Assembly (NCBI RefSeq): GCF_035515275.1
Contig: NZ_DATJBQ010000104.1
Span: 1 to 41,304, forward strand
Length of the DNA stretch: 41,304 nucleotides
Source of the DNA: Pusillimonas sp035515275
GTDB lineage: Bacteria; Pseudomonadota; Gammaproteobacteria; Burkholderiales; Burkholderiaceae_B
Direction: 5' to 3'
Below, piece after piece: positions 31,233-38,454 of this stretch. The stretch's first letter is position 1. Each line of letters opens with the position of its first letter. Below the pieces are notes generated by a model, which saw nothing but the letters and a program-made list of their open reading frames with translations, made no database searches and was not told the origin of the DNA. A program made the translations under genes and the position numbers.

Positions 31233-33023
31233 TTAGTCTCCTTTGGCGGCGCCCTCGCGCCTTGGGTCAGCCCCGCCACTAAGCCCGTGCTTGTCGATCA
31301 CAATGCCTTGCAGGCCGCTGGGGAACTCGCGCAGCTCGACATCGTGTCCCATGCGCCGCAGCGGTTCGGTCAGGCCCTGCAGTTCGGTGCCCAGCTCAAG
31401 TTCGGTTTCACGGTTCCGGCTTCCGAAGTTAGGCAACGCAATGGCTTGCTGGATGTCCAGGTTCCAGTCAATGACGCCCACCAGCGTCTTGGCCACGTAA
31501 TTGACGATGGCGCTTCCGCCGGGGGACCCAATGGCCATATACGGCTTGCCGTTGCGAAAAACAAGGGTGGGCGCCATGGTGCTGCGCGCCCGCTTGCCCC
31601 CTTCCACCCGGTTTGCCACCAATTGGTTGTTCTCGTCGATGGGGCGATACGAGAAGTCGGTCAGCTGATTATTCAGCAAGAACCCCCGCACGAAGATTTT
31701 GCTGCCAAAAGCAGACTCGATGCTGCTGGTCATGGACACCACGTTGCCGTCGGCATCGACCGCAACAATGTGGGTGGTCGAGGGCAATTCCAGGGCCGCG
31801 CTTTGCCCTGCGCGTCGCAGCCGCGAAACCGGGTCGCCCGGCGGCGCTTTTTTCATGCTTCTGTCCGGCGAAACAAGTGAGGCCCTGGCTTTCAGGTACA
31901 CCGGGTCGATCAGTGCCTGAGCAGGCACATAATTGAAATCGGGGTCGGCCACATAATGGTCGCGGTCGGCATATGCCAATCGGCCGGCCTCCGAAAAATA
32001 GTGCACCGCTTCAAGGCTGTTGGGTGCAAAGCCATGCATCGGAAAGGACTGCAGTATGCCCAGTATCTGCAACACGCTCACGCCCCCCGAACTAGGCGGA
32101 GCCATGCCGCACACCACATAAGCTCGATATTGCCCGCATAAGGGGTCGCGCAACTTGGCCGTATATCCCGCCATATCGCTCAGGGTCAGGTCGCCAGGGC
32201 TGGAATGTGACTGCACGGCAGCGACGATGTCGCGGGCAATGTCGCCTTCGTAGAAAGCGTCGGCACCATGCTCTGCAAGCTCGCGCAACACCAGGGCAAA
32301 CTCGGGATTCTTAAGCACATGGCCCACCGGCCAAGGTTTTCCCTGCCGGTCGAAAAAATAAGCAGCCGCGGCTTTCTGGTTGGCCAAGGCAGGGCTTCTG
32401 GAAACCAGGGCATGCATGCGCGGCGATACCTTGAACCCCTGCTCGGCGGCCTCTATGGCGGGTTCAAACAGTTTTTTCCAGGGCAGTTTGCCGTGTTTCC
32501 GGTGGGCCAGTTCAAGCATGCGCGGCACACCCGGCACACCCACTGACAGGCCGCTGTTGACCGACGCGCCATACGACAGCGGGCGGCCATGATGCATGAA
32601 GCGGTCTGACCTGGCTGCAGCCGGCGCGGTTTCTCGCCCGTCGAAGGTGGTAAGGCTTTTTGTTTGATTGTCGTAGTGCAAGGCGAATGCGCCGCCGCCC
32701 ACGCCCGACGACTGGGGCTCGGTCAGGCCCAGCACCAGTTGCGCGGCAATGACCGCATCCATGGCACTGCCGCCTTGGCTCAATACGCGGTAACCCGCTT
32801 CGGTGGCCACGGGGTTTGCCGTGGACACCATATATTGTCGGGCGCGCACCAACTGTTTGGCGGCAAAGCCGCTGCCCGCTTCCGGGTTGAAGTCTTCTGG
32901 CTGCAGGCCCGGGCCCGTGTCGGCCGCCGGCCCAGCCGCGCTGTAGGCTGGCAGGCCGACCACGCACAAGCAGGCCGCAACAAATACCGGTAAAAATCGT
33001 AGTCTCGTTTTCGTCGTGGTCAA
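31233..33023 (-). CDS. ggt: Gamma-glutamyltranspeptidase (periplasmic glutathione hydrolase)
   Basis: 596 residues: signal peptide (about 1-29), large subunit, then autocleavage before catalytic Thr416 in 'LPSTTHIVAVDADGNVVSMT', the new N-terminus of the small subunit. 'GGSAMDAVIAAQLVLGLTEPQSSGVGGGAF' and 'PPSSGGVSVLQIL', 'RSTMAPTLVF' and 'GSPGGSAIVNYV' are family signatures. The enzyme removes the gamma-glutamyl group of glutathione or gamma-glutamyl amino acids in the periplasm, releasing glutamate and Cys-Gly. The start is a TTG at 33023, supported by a very strong AAAGGAGG four bases upstream. It heads an operon with a GltJKL-type importer, which suggests that the released glutamate is taken up directly. 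Confidence 0.93.
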   Translation of the reverse strand: MTTTKTRLRFLPVFVAACLCVVGLPAYSAAGPAADTGPGLQPEDFNPEAGSGFAAKQLVRARQYMVSTANPVATEAGYRVLSQGGSAMDAVIAAQLVLGLTEPQSSGVGGGAFALHYDNQTKSLTTFDGRETAPAAARSDRFMHHGRPLSYGASVNSGLSVGVPGVPRMLELAHRKHGKLPWKKLFEPAIEAAEQGFKVSPRMHALVSRSPALANQKAAAAYFFDRQGKPWPVGHVLKNPEFALVLRELAEHGADAFYEGDIARDIVAAVQSHSSPGDLTLSDMAGYTAKLRDPLCGQYRAYVVCGMAPPSSGGVSVLQILGILQSFPMHGFAPNSLEAVHYFSEAGRLAYADRDHYVADPDFNYVPAQALIDPVYLKARASLVSPDRSMKKAPPGDPVSRLRRAGQSAALELPSTTHIVAVDADGNVVSMTSSIESAFGSKIFVRGFLLNNQLTDFSYRPIDENNQLVANRVEGGKRARSTMAPTLVFRNGKPYMAIGSPGGSAIVNYVAKTLVGVIDWNLDIQQAIALPNFGSRNRETELELGTELQGLTEPLRRMGHDVELREFPSGLQGIVIDKHGLSGGADPRREGAAKGD

Positions 33024-33027
33024 AAGG

Positions 33028-33035
33028 CCTCCTTT
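33028..33035 (-). promoter_or_regulatory. Strong ribosome binding site that fixes a TTG start for ggt
   Basis: Reading the minus strand, AAAGGAGG is followed by CCTT and then TTG. No ATG or GTG start lies nearby in frame, and the residues after this TTG form a proper signal peptide. The spacing of four is short but the match to the 16S 3' end is near perfect. Confidence 0.7.
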
Positions 33036-33239
33036 GATACTTCGGCGGGTTCACCGAAGCCACGCAGCCCAAAGTTTGCCACGATCCGGCGATCCCATCA
33101 TCCCATGCTGCCTTTCCAATCCGCGTGCGCCGTGCTCAAACCTGTTCACAAACTGTATGAAGTTTCACTTTTGCGTGCTGTTGGCGACACAAAGTGGTTA
33201 CCAAACCCCCCTGATTAACCCTAATTGGTTTCAGTACGC

Positions 33240-33288
33240 TGCAAAACCGGTTTTGCACCTTGTTTGTGCGCGCAGCCATGGCTACGCT
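33240..33288 (+). promoter_or_regulatory. 18-bp palindrome and candidate promoter before the glycine-zipper gene
   Basis: TGCAAAACCGGTTTTGCA at 33240-33257 is a perfect 18-bp palindrome. A possible -35 TTGTTT (33260-33265) and -10 TACGCT (33283-33288), 17 bases apart, follow directly. Just upstream, GGTT and AACC elements recur (33196-33231). The palindrome could be an activator or repressor site for the small envelope-protein gene at 33322. The rest of the 298-base gap back to ggt shows no gene. Confidence 0.42.
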
Positions 33289-33321
33289 TTAATCATCAAC
33301 TAATGGGATTGGAGCATTAAT

Positions 33322-33663
33322 ATGAAAACGCCCTTAACATTTGCGCGCCTGACCGCCATTGGAATCCTGGCCTTTGCCATGGCCGGCACCGCCACCGCCC
33401 GCGACCGAAAAACCGACAACACGCTGATCGGCGCGGGCCTGGGCGCTGCCGCCGGCGCGGTCATTTCGCAAGGCGACCCGCTTTACACCATTGGCGGCGC
33501 TGCGGCGGGCGGCCTGCTGGGCAATATCCTGACAGAAGAACCACGCTACCATCGCCGCGACTGGGACCGAGGGCGCCATTACAGCCGCGCGCCACATCGC
33601 CACGTGCACAAGCGCCACTACAAAAGCCACAAGCACCGCCACCATCACAGGCGTCATCGTTAG
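33322..33663 (+). CDS. Small exported glycine-zipper protein with His/Arg-rich tail
   Basis: 113 residues: signal peptide (about 1-27, ending 'GTATA'), then a glycine zipper 'LIGAGLGAAAGAVISQGDPLYTIGGAAAGGLLGNIL' (about 39-73) of the 2TM/Rick_17kDa type, then about 38 residues dominated by His, Arg, Lys and Tyr. Glycine-zipper segments pack into or against membranes, and small exported forms are common envelope or stress proteins in proteobacteria. The tail holds about 13 histidines and could bind metal ions or polyanions; that is inference. There is no lipobox cysteine. GGAG eight bases before the ATG supports the start. It is monocistronic, followed by a terminator at 33751. Confidence 0.8.
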   Translation: MKTPLTFARLTAIGILAFAMAGTATARDRKTDNTLIGAGLGAAAGAVISQGDPLYTIGGAAAGGLLGNILTEEPRYHRRDWDRGRHYSRAPHRHVHKRHYKSHKHRHHHRRHR

Positions 33664-33750
33664 CCAATCAGTGTGGCCCAGGCCGGCCCGGCCCACTCTT
33701 TCGCCGGCCCGGCCGATGCCACGTTCCGAGTGCTGAACATTCGTATCGCG

Positions 33751-33784
33751 ACCCGCTCATGGTTTTGAGCGGGTTTTCTTTTCC
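33751..33784 (+). terminator. Intrinsic terminator after the glycine-zipper gene
   Basis: ACCCGCTCA (33751-33759) and TGAGCGGGT (33766-33774) make a 9-bp stem with a six-base loop, followed by TTTCTTTTCC. This is a classical Rho-independent terminator. Between the stop codon and this hairpin lies a GC-rich 12-bp direct repeat, GCCGGCCCGGCC, at 33682-33693 and 33703-33714. Confidence 0.82.
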
Positions 33785-33966
33785 TTTGATATTTCTTGCC
33801 GTTGAAAGAAAAAGGCGAATTTTTACCAGAGACAAAGTACACTGAATGTGACAAAATAAGTAACAAGACCCAAGCAGACTTTTCTTCGTCTACCGTGTAG
33901 GCTATGCAAGAAAATCAATAAAGGGTTGACTCAAAGCTATACCTATACAAACTTTGGAGAAGACAT
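33785..33966 (+). other. AT-rich control region of LivK-type copy 3
   Basis: The gene-free stretch between the two genes totals 303 bases; this is the part after the terminator. It is notably A/T-rich compared with its surroundings, as expected of a promoter region. TTGACT (33926-33931) and TATACA (33944-33949) occur but are only 12 bases apart and too near the ribosome site (GGAG, 33955-33958), so I do not call a promoter. No gene was recognised. Confidence 0.4.
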
Positions 33967-35133
33967 ATGAAACGCCTTTTGAAAACCGTGGCGGCAACCG
34001 GCATTTTGGCCTTTGCCGCATCGGCACAGGCTGCCGAGCCTTTTAAAATTGGGCTGATCCTGCCCATGACCGGGCCGTTCGCCTCTACCGGCAAGCAAAT
34101 CGACACCGCCGCCCGTCTGTACATGCAAGAACACGGCGACACCGTGGCCGGCCGCAAGATCCAGATCATTCTTAAAGACGACACCGGCCTGGCCCCCGAA
34201 GTTACCCGCCGTCTGGCTCAAGAGCTGGTCGTACAAGAAAAGGTCAATGTGCTGGCCGGGTTCGGCCTTACTCCGCTGGCATTTGCAGCGGCGCCTGTCG
34301 CCACGCAATCAAAAACGCCCATGGTCGTCATGGCCGCCGCCACGTCGTCCATCGTCGGCAAGTCGCCGTATATTGTGCGCACCTCGCAAACCGTGCCCCA
34401 AATCGTCGCGCCGCTGGCTCATTGGGCCGCCCGCCCCGAATCCAAAATCAAATCGGTCATTACCGTTATTTCCGACTACGGCCCGGGCCACGACTCCGAA
34501 AAAGTATTTGTCAAGGAATTTACCGCCAAAGGCGGCAAGATCATTGACTCACTACGCGTCCCCCTGCAAAACCCCGACTTCGCCCCTTTCTTGCAACGCG
34601 TCAAAGACAGCAAGCCCGACGCCGTGTTCATTTTCGTTCCGTCGGGTGCCGGTACGGCGTTCATGAAGCAGTTCGCCGAACGTGGTCTGCGTCAAGACGG
34701 CATCCAGCTTATCGGCACCGGCGACGTGCTTGACGACGACCTTCTGCCCAGCATGGGCCCCGAGGCGCTCGACATCGTCACTTCGCAACACTACTCGGCG
34801 GCACACGACTCTCCCGAGAACAAAAAATACGTCGAGGCCTTTCGCAAGATCTCCAACAACATGCGCCCCAACTTCATGAGCATGGGCGGCTACGACGGCA
34901 TGCATGCCATCTACGCCGCACTCGAAAAAGCCGGCCCCAACGCCACCGGCGATCAATTGGTTGACGCGATGAAAGGCATGAGCTGGACCAGCCCGCGCGG
35001 CCCCATCTCTATCCACCCCGAAACCCGCGACATCGTTCAAAACGTTTATATCCGCCGCTCACAAATGGTTGACGGCGAAATTTACAACGTCGAGTTCGAA
35101 ACCTTCAAGGACGTTGTAGACCCCGGTCTGTAA
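33967..35133 (+). CDS. LivK-type ABC substrate-binding protein (copy 3, divergent from the other two)
   Basis: 388 residues with a Sec signal peptide (about 1-22, 'ASAQA') and a Peripla_BP_6 fold: 'FKIGLILPMTGPFASTGKQIDTAARLYMQEHG', 'KDDTGLAPEVTRRLAQELV', 'VITVISDYGPGHDSEKVF', 'MGGYDGMHAIYAAL'. It is only distantly related to copies 1 and 2. It lies upstream of the MarR/hydroxyquinol cluster on the same strand but is separated from it by a terminator, and no liv permease or ATPase gene is present. By position it likely binds an aromatic acid or phenol funnelled to hydroxyquinol. GGAG eight bases upstream supports the start. Confidence 0.9.
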   Translation: MKRLLKTVAATGILAFAASAQAAEPFKIGLILPMTGPFASTGKQIDTAARLYMQEHGDTVAGRKIQIILKDDTGLAPEVTRRLAQELVVQEKVNVLAGFGLTPLAFAAAPVATQSKTPMVVMAAATSSIVGKSPYIVRTSQTVPQIVAPLAHWAARPESKIKSVITVISDYGPGHDSEKVFVKEFTAKGGKIIDSLRVPLQNPDFAPFLQRVKDSKPDAVFIFVPSGAGTAFMKQFAERGLRQDGIQLIGTGDVLDDDLLPSMGPEALDIVTSQHYSAAHDSPENKKYVEAFRKISNNMRPNFMSMGGYDGMHAIYAALEKAGPNATGDQLVDAMKGMSWTSPRGPISIHPETRDIVQNVYIRRSQMVDGEIYNVEFETFKDVVDPGL

Positions 35134-35185
35134 TCAGTTGTGGGGGGCCAGGCCTTCGGCGCCCCACCGCCATCTGCTTGCAAGG

Positions 35186-35214
35186 GCGCCCGGCCAGATC
35201 CGGGCGCTTTCGTT
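35186..35214 (+). terminator. Intrinsic terminator after LivK-type copy 3
   Basis: GCGCCCGG (35186-35193) and CCGGGCGC (35200-35207) form an 8-bp stem with a CCAGAT loop, followed by TTTCGTTT. It isolates the binding-protein transcript from the MarR gene that begins about 90 bases later. Confidence 0.72.
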
Positions 35215-35302
35215 TGCGCAGCCTGAACGCCCGCTCACTTTCGCACCCCGGATAAAAAGATATTGCATAATCGGCTGCAACGCTTGAATACGTAGGTTGA
35301 TC

Positions 35303-35791
35303 ATGAAGAAAGTCGCAACATCAAGGAACCAAACGCCTCCGGCATCCGACCTGGACTGGCGCCGCCATAACGTGGGGCGTCTGCTTAATGATGCGATCAA
35401 ACGGTTTGAAAGCCGCATTCTTCAACAGATGGATGCGGCCGGCTATCACGGTTTTTCGTTAAGCCACATTACTATTACCCGAAACCTTGATCTTGAAGGC
35501 ACCCGGGCCACCGAGCTCGCGCGCCGGGCCGGCATTACCAAACAATCGGTCAGCGAACTGATCAACCAGCTTGAGGCCGGGGGCATTGTCGAGCGCCGGC
35601 CCGACCCGGCCGACGGTCGTGCCAAGATTGTTTACTTTTCGCCGGCGGGGCTGGCCTGGCTGAATGCATTCGGCACGGCATTGCAGAATGCCGAGCGCCA
35701 CATGGCCGACGAGCTTCAAGAACCCGCATTCTCGGCACTTAAGCAGGCCTTGGCGGCGTACGCCAATTCCACGAACGGCGACTCGCCGTAA
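35303..35791 (+). CDS. MarR-family transcriptional regulator
   Basis: 162 residues from the ATG at 35303 (a TTG two codons earlier is less likely). The winged helix-turn-helix has 'TRATELARRAGITKQSVSELINQLEAGGIVERRPDPADGRAKIVYFSPAG', where DPADGRAK is the MarR wing signature, flanked by dimerisation helices. MarR proteins usually repress aromatic-catabolism or efflux genes and release DNA on binding a phenolic ligand. It lies 103 bases upstream of the hydroxyquinol cluster in the same direction. A palindrome overlapping that cluster's promoter (35841-35861) is the likely target. Nothing comparable was noted directly upstream of its own start. Confidence 0.92.
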   Translation: MKKVATSRNQTPPASDLDWRRHNVGRLLNDAIKRFESRILQQMDAAGYHGFSLSHITITRNLDLEGTRATELARRAGITKQSVSELINQLEAGGIVERRPDPADGRAKIVYFSPAGLAWLNAFGTALQNAERHMADELQEPAFSALKQALAAYANSTNGDSP

Positions 35792-35832
35792 CCAACATTT
35801 GACCCTTCAAGTCAACGCAACATCGAGGCTTC

Positions 35833-35861
35833 TTGACAATATAGTCAGTCGTCCTTACTAT
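35833..35861 (+). promoter_or_regulatory. Strong sigma-70 promoter with overlapping inverted repeat for the hydroxyquinol cluster
   Basis: TTGACA (35833-35838) and TACTAT (35856-35861) are exactly 17 bases apart, the best promoter in the window. ATAGT (35841-35845) and ACTAT (35857-35861) form an inverted repeat that fills the spacer and includes the -10, so a bound dimer would block polymerase. The MarR protein encoded just upstream is the natural candidate. A GGAG ribosome site precedes the ATG at 35895. Confidence 0.72.
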
Positions 35862-35894
35862 TATCCGTAGAATCAATTCAACGGAGATGTTTTC

Positions 35895-37571
35895 ATGCTT
35901 CCAACTCAGGTTTCAGTTGCAATCGTCGGAGGCGGGCCCTGCGGCCTGATGTTGGCCAACGAACTGGGCCGCCGCGGCATCAGCGCAGTGCTTGTCGACG
36001 ACAAGCCCAGCACCGCCTTCAACCCCCAGGCCAATGCCACCCAGGCTCGCAGCATGGAGCACTACCGCCGCCTGGGCTTCTCGGAAGAAATCCGTAATCT
36101 GGGCCTGCCCAACGATTTCCCCACCGATATCGCCTACTTCACCCGCTTTGCCGATCACGAACTGGCGCGTTTCAGCCTGCCTTCTGCAGCCGAAGCCAAG
36201 AAACGCATCCATTCGCTATCGGGCTCGTGGAGCGCGGCAGAGCTGCCCCATCGCGTTTCGCAAAAATATGTTGAGCAGGTGATGCGCAATCAGGCCCAGA
36301 AACTGCCGGGCATCAGCATCAATTACGGCTGGCGCATGACCGCCTTTGAAGACAAGGGCGACAAGGTCGTTATTGACGTGGAGTCGATAGAAGACGGCCG
36401 CAAACATCGAATCGAAGCCGCCTATATGGTCGGCGCCGACGGCCCGCGCAGCCAGACCCGCGAACAGCTTGGCTTTCGCTACACCGGTGAAACCGGCATA
36501 AAACGCGACTTCATGGGCGGACGCATGTACGCCGTGTACGCCCGCGCGCCCGAGTTCTATAACGTTGTGCCCCACGCACGCGCCTGGATGAACGTTTGCG
36601 TCAACCCCGAACGCCGCGCCTTCATGGCCACGGTCGACGGCAAGGGCGAGTTTGCCTTTCATACCCAGCTTAAAGACGACGAAGACGAGAACATGCTGAC
36701 CGAAGACGACGCCCGCCGCATGTTCCAGGCCGGCGTAGGCAAAGATATTCCGGTCGAGATCCTGTCGCACGGCACCTGGACGGCAGGCCACTCGCTGGTT
36801 TCCGACGGCATGCAAAAGGGCCGGGTGTTCTTGGGCGGCGACGCTGCGCATCTGTTCACCCCCACCGGCGGGCTGGGCTACAACACGGCTGTCGAAGACG
36901 CCGTGAACCTGGGCTGGAAGCTGGCGGCCGTACTGAAAGGCCAGGCCCACCCTGCCCTGCTGGATTCGTATCAGGCCGAGCGCAGGCCGCTGGCCGTGCG
37001 CAATACGGGTTACGCCCGCAAGTTTGCCGACTCACTGGGCCTGTTCAAACCCGCCCCCGAGATCGAAGAAGACAGCCCCGCCGGCGAAGCCGCACGCGAG
37101 GTGGCGGGCCAGCACATGGCCGCCCACGGTCGTGCCGAGTTCAATATTCCAGGCATCACCTTTGGCGGCCGTTACGATGGCTCGCCGGTGATTGTTTCGG
37201 ATGGAACCACGCCCCCGCCCGACAGCGCCAACGAGTACACCGCCACCGCTTGCCCGGGCGGTCGCCCCCCTCATATGTGGCTGGACGAAGCCCGTTCCTT
37301 ATACGATGTATTTGGATTTAATTGGACTTTGATGTGCATGGGCGCCCATAATGACGCGGCTGCATTTGAAGACGCGGCAAAGGCCAGGGGCCTTGACCTT
37401 ACCGTGCTTCAGGTGCCGCAAGCACGCGATTTGTACGAAGCCGACCATGCCTTGATTCGGCCCGACCAGATCGTTGGCTGGCGCGGCAGCAACGGCGACA
37501 ATGCAAGCCAGGTATTCGATATTTTACTGGGCTTCTCTGCCGGCTCCCCCGCTTTGAACACACAAAAATAA
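35895..37571 (+). CDS. FAD-dependent phenolic hydroxylase feeding the hydroxyquinol pathway
   Basis: 558 residues, class A flavoprotein monooxygenase. It has the FAD motif 'VAIVGGGPCGLMLANELGRRG', substrate-loop region 'NPQANATQARSMEHYRRLG', DG motif 'YMVGADGPRSQTREQLGF', and second FAD motif 'VFLGGDAAHLFTPTGGLGYNTAVEDAVNLGWKLA' (Asp316). A thioredoxin-like C-terminal domain follows, as in phenol and 3-hydroxyphenylpropionate hydroxylases. Followed 14 bases later by hydroxyquinol 1,2-dioxygenase and then maleylacetate reductase genes, it most likely hydroxylates a dihydroxylated ring such as resorcinol to hydroxyquinol, or oxidatively decarboxylates a dihydroxybenzoate. It is a single-component enzyme; no separate reductase gene is present. 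Confidence 0.9.
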   Translation: MLPTQVSVAIVGGGPCGLMLANELGRRGISAVLVDDKPSTAFNPQANATQARSMEHYRRLGFSEEIRNLGLPNDFPTDIAYFTRFADHELARFSLPSAAEAKKRIHSLSGSWSAAELPHRVSQKYVEQVMRNQAQKLPGISINYGWRMTAFEDKGDKVVIDVESIEDGRKHRIEAAYMVGADGPRSQTREQLGFRYTGETGIKRDFMGGRMYAVYARAPEFYNVVPHARAWMNVCVNPERRAFMATVDGKGEFAFHTQLKDDEDENMLTEDDARRMFQAGVGKDIPVEILSHGTWTAGHSLVSDGMQKGRVFLGGDAAHLFTPTGGLGYNTAVEDAVNLGWKLAAVLKGQAHPALLDSYQAERRPLAVRNTGYARKFADSLGLFKPAPEIEEDSPAGEAAREVAGQHMAAHGRAEFNIPGITFGGRYDGSPVIVSDGTTPPPDSANEYTATACPGGRPPHMWLDEARSLYDVFGFNWTLMCMGAHNDAAAFEDAAKARGLDLTVLQVPQARDLYEADHALIRPDQIVGWRGSNGDNASQVFDILLGFSAGSPALNTQK

Positions 37572-37585
37572 CTAAGGAGAAACCC

Positions 37586-38440
37586 ATGCGCGATCTGAAC
37601 GAAGACACACTTACCGACGTAGTAATCTCACGCTTTGAGGGCAGTAAAACACCCCGCATCAGGCAGGTCAGCGAGGCGCTGGTCCGCCACCTGCATGCCT
37701 TTGTCCGCGAGATCGAGCCCACCCAGGAAGAATGGGAATTCGCCATCGACTTCCTCACCCGCACCGGCCACATGTGCGACGACAAGCGCCAGGAGTTCAT
37801 TCTGTTGTCTGACGCCCTGGGCGTTTCCATGCTGGTCGACGCCATCAACCATCGCATGCCCGAAGGGGTAACCGAAACCACCGTGTTCGGCCCCTTCTAC
37901 GTCGAGGGCGCCAAGCAATACGAACTGGGCGCCGACATTACCGAGGGGGTGCCCGGCACGCCCATGCTGATCACAGGCAGCGTGTCCGACCAGAACGGCC
38001 GGCCCCTTGCCAATGCCAAGGTCAACCTGTGGCAGTCTGACACCGAAGGCTTTTACGACGTGCAGCGCCTGGATTCCCTGGCACTGCGCGGGGTGCTGCA
38101 CACCAATGACCAGGGCCAGTTCAGTTGCTGGACCGTCCGCGCCGTGGCCTATCCCATTCCTGACGACGGCCCGGTGGGCCAGATGCTTGAAGCACAAGGC
38201 CGCCATCCCTATCGCCCGGCGCACGTGCACTTCATGATCGAAGCGCCCGGCTTCCAGAAGCTGGTCACCCACGTATTCGCCGACGGCGACCAGTACCTGG
38301 ACAGCGATGTGGTGTTTGGCGTCAAGAACTCGCTGATCCGCGAATTCGAAATGCACGAACCCGGCAGGGCACCGGACGGTCGCGAAATGACCGAACCCTA
38401 TGCCTACCTGAATTACGACTTCCGCCTTAAACAGCTGTAG
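37586..38440 (+). CDS. Hydroxyquinol 1,2-dioxygenase (intradiol ring cleavage)
   Basis: 284 residues. The N-terminal helical dimerisation domain (about 1-95, including the 'EWEFAIDFLTRTGHMCDDKRQEF' segment) precedes the catalytic beta-sandwich, which begins 'TVFGPFYVEGAK'. The non-haem Fe(III) ligands are present: Tyr157 (GFYDVQ), Tyr189 (AVAYPIP), His213 and His215 (PAHVHF), spaced as in the characterised enzyme. 'PIPDDGPVGQML' and 'RHPYRPAHVHF' favour hydroxyquinol over catechol dioxygenases. It would open hydroxyquinol between the two adjacent hydroxyl groups to maleylacetate. AAGGAG seven bases before the ATG supports the start. Hydroxylase before and maleylacetate reductase after confirm the pathway. 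Confidence 0.93.
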   Translation: MRDLNEDTLTDVVISRFEGSKTPRIRQVSEALVRHLHAFVREIEPTQEEWEFAIDFLTRTGHMCDDKRQEFILLSDALGVSMLVDAINHRMPEGVTETTVFGPFYVEGAKQYELGADITEGVPGTPMLITGSVSDQNGRPLANAKVNLWQSDTEGFYDVQRLDSLALRGVLHTNDQGQFSCWTVRAVAYPIPDDGPVGQMLEAQGRHPYRPAHVHFMIEAPGFQKLVTHVFADGDQYLDSDVVFGVKNSLIREFEMHEPGRAPDGREMTEPYAYLNYDFRLKQL

Positions 38441-38454
38441 GCGACGGGGCACTC

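Noticed and set aside
33926..33949. TTGACT / TATACA as the promoter of LivK-type copy 3
   Set aside because: The spacing is only 12 bases, and the start of transcription would fall on the ribosome site.
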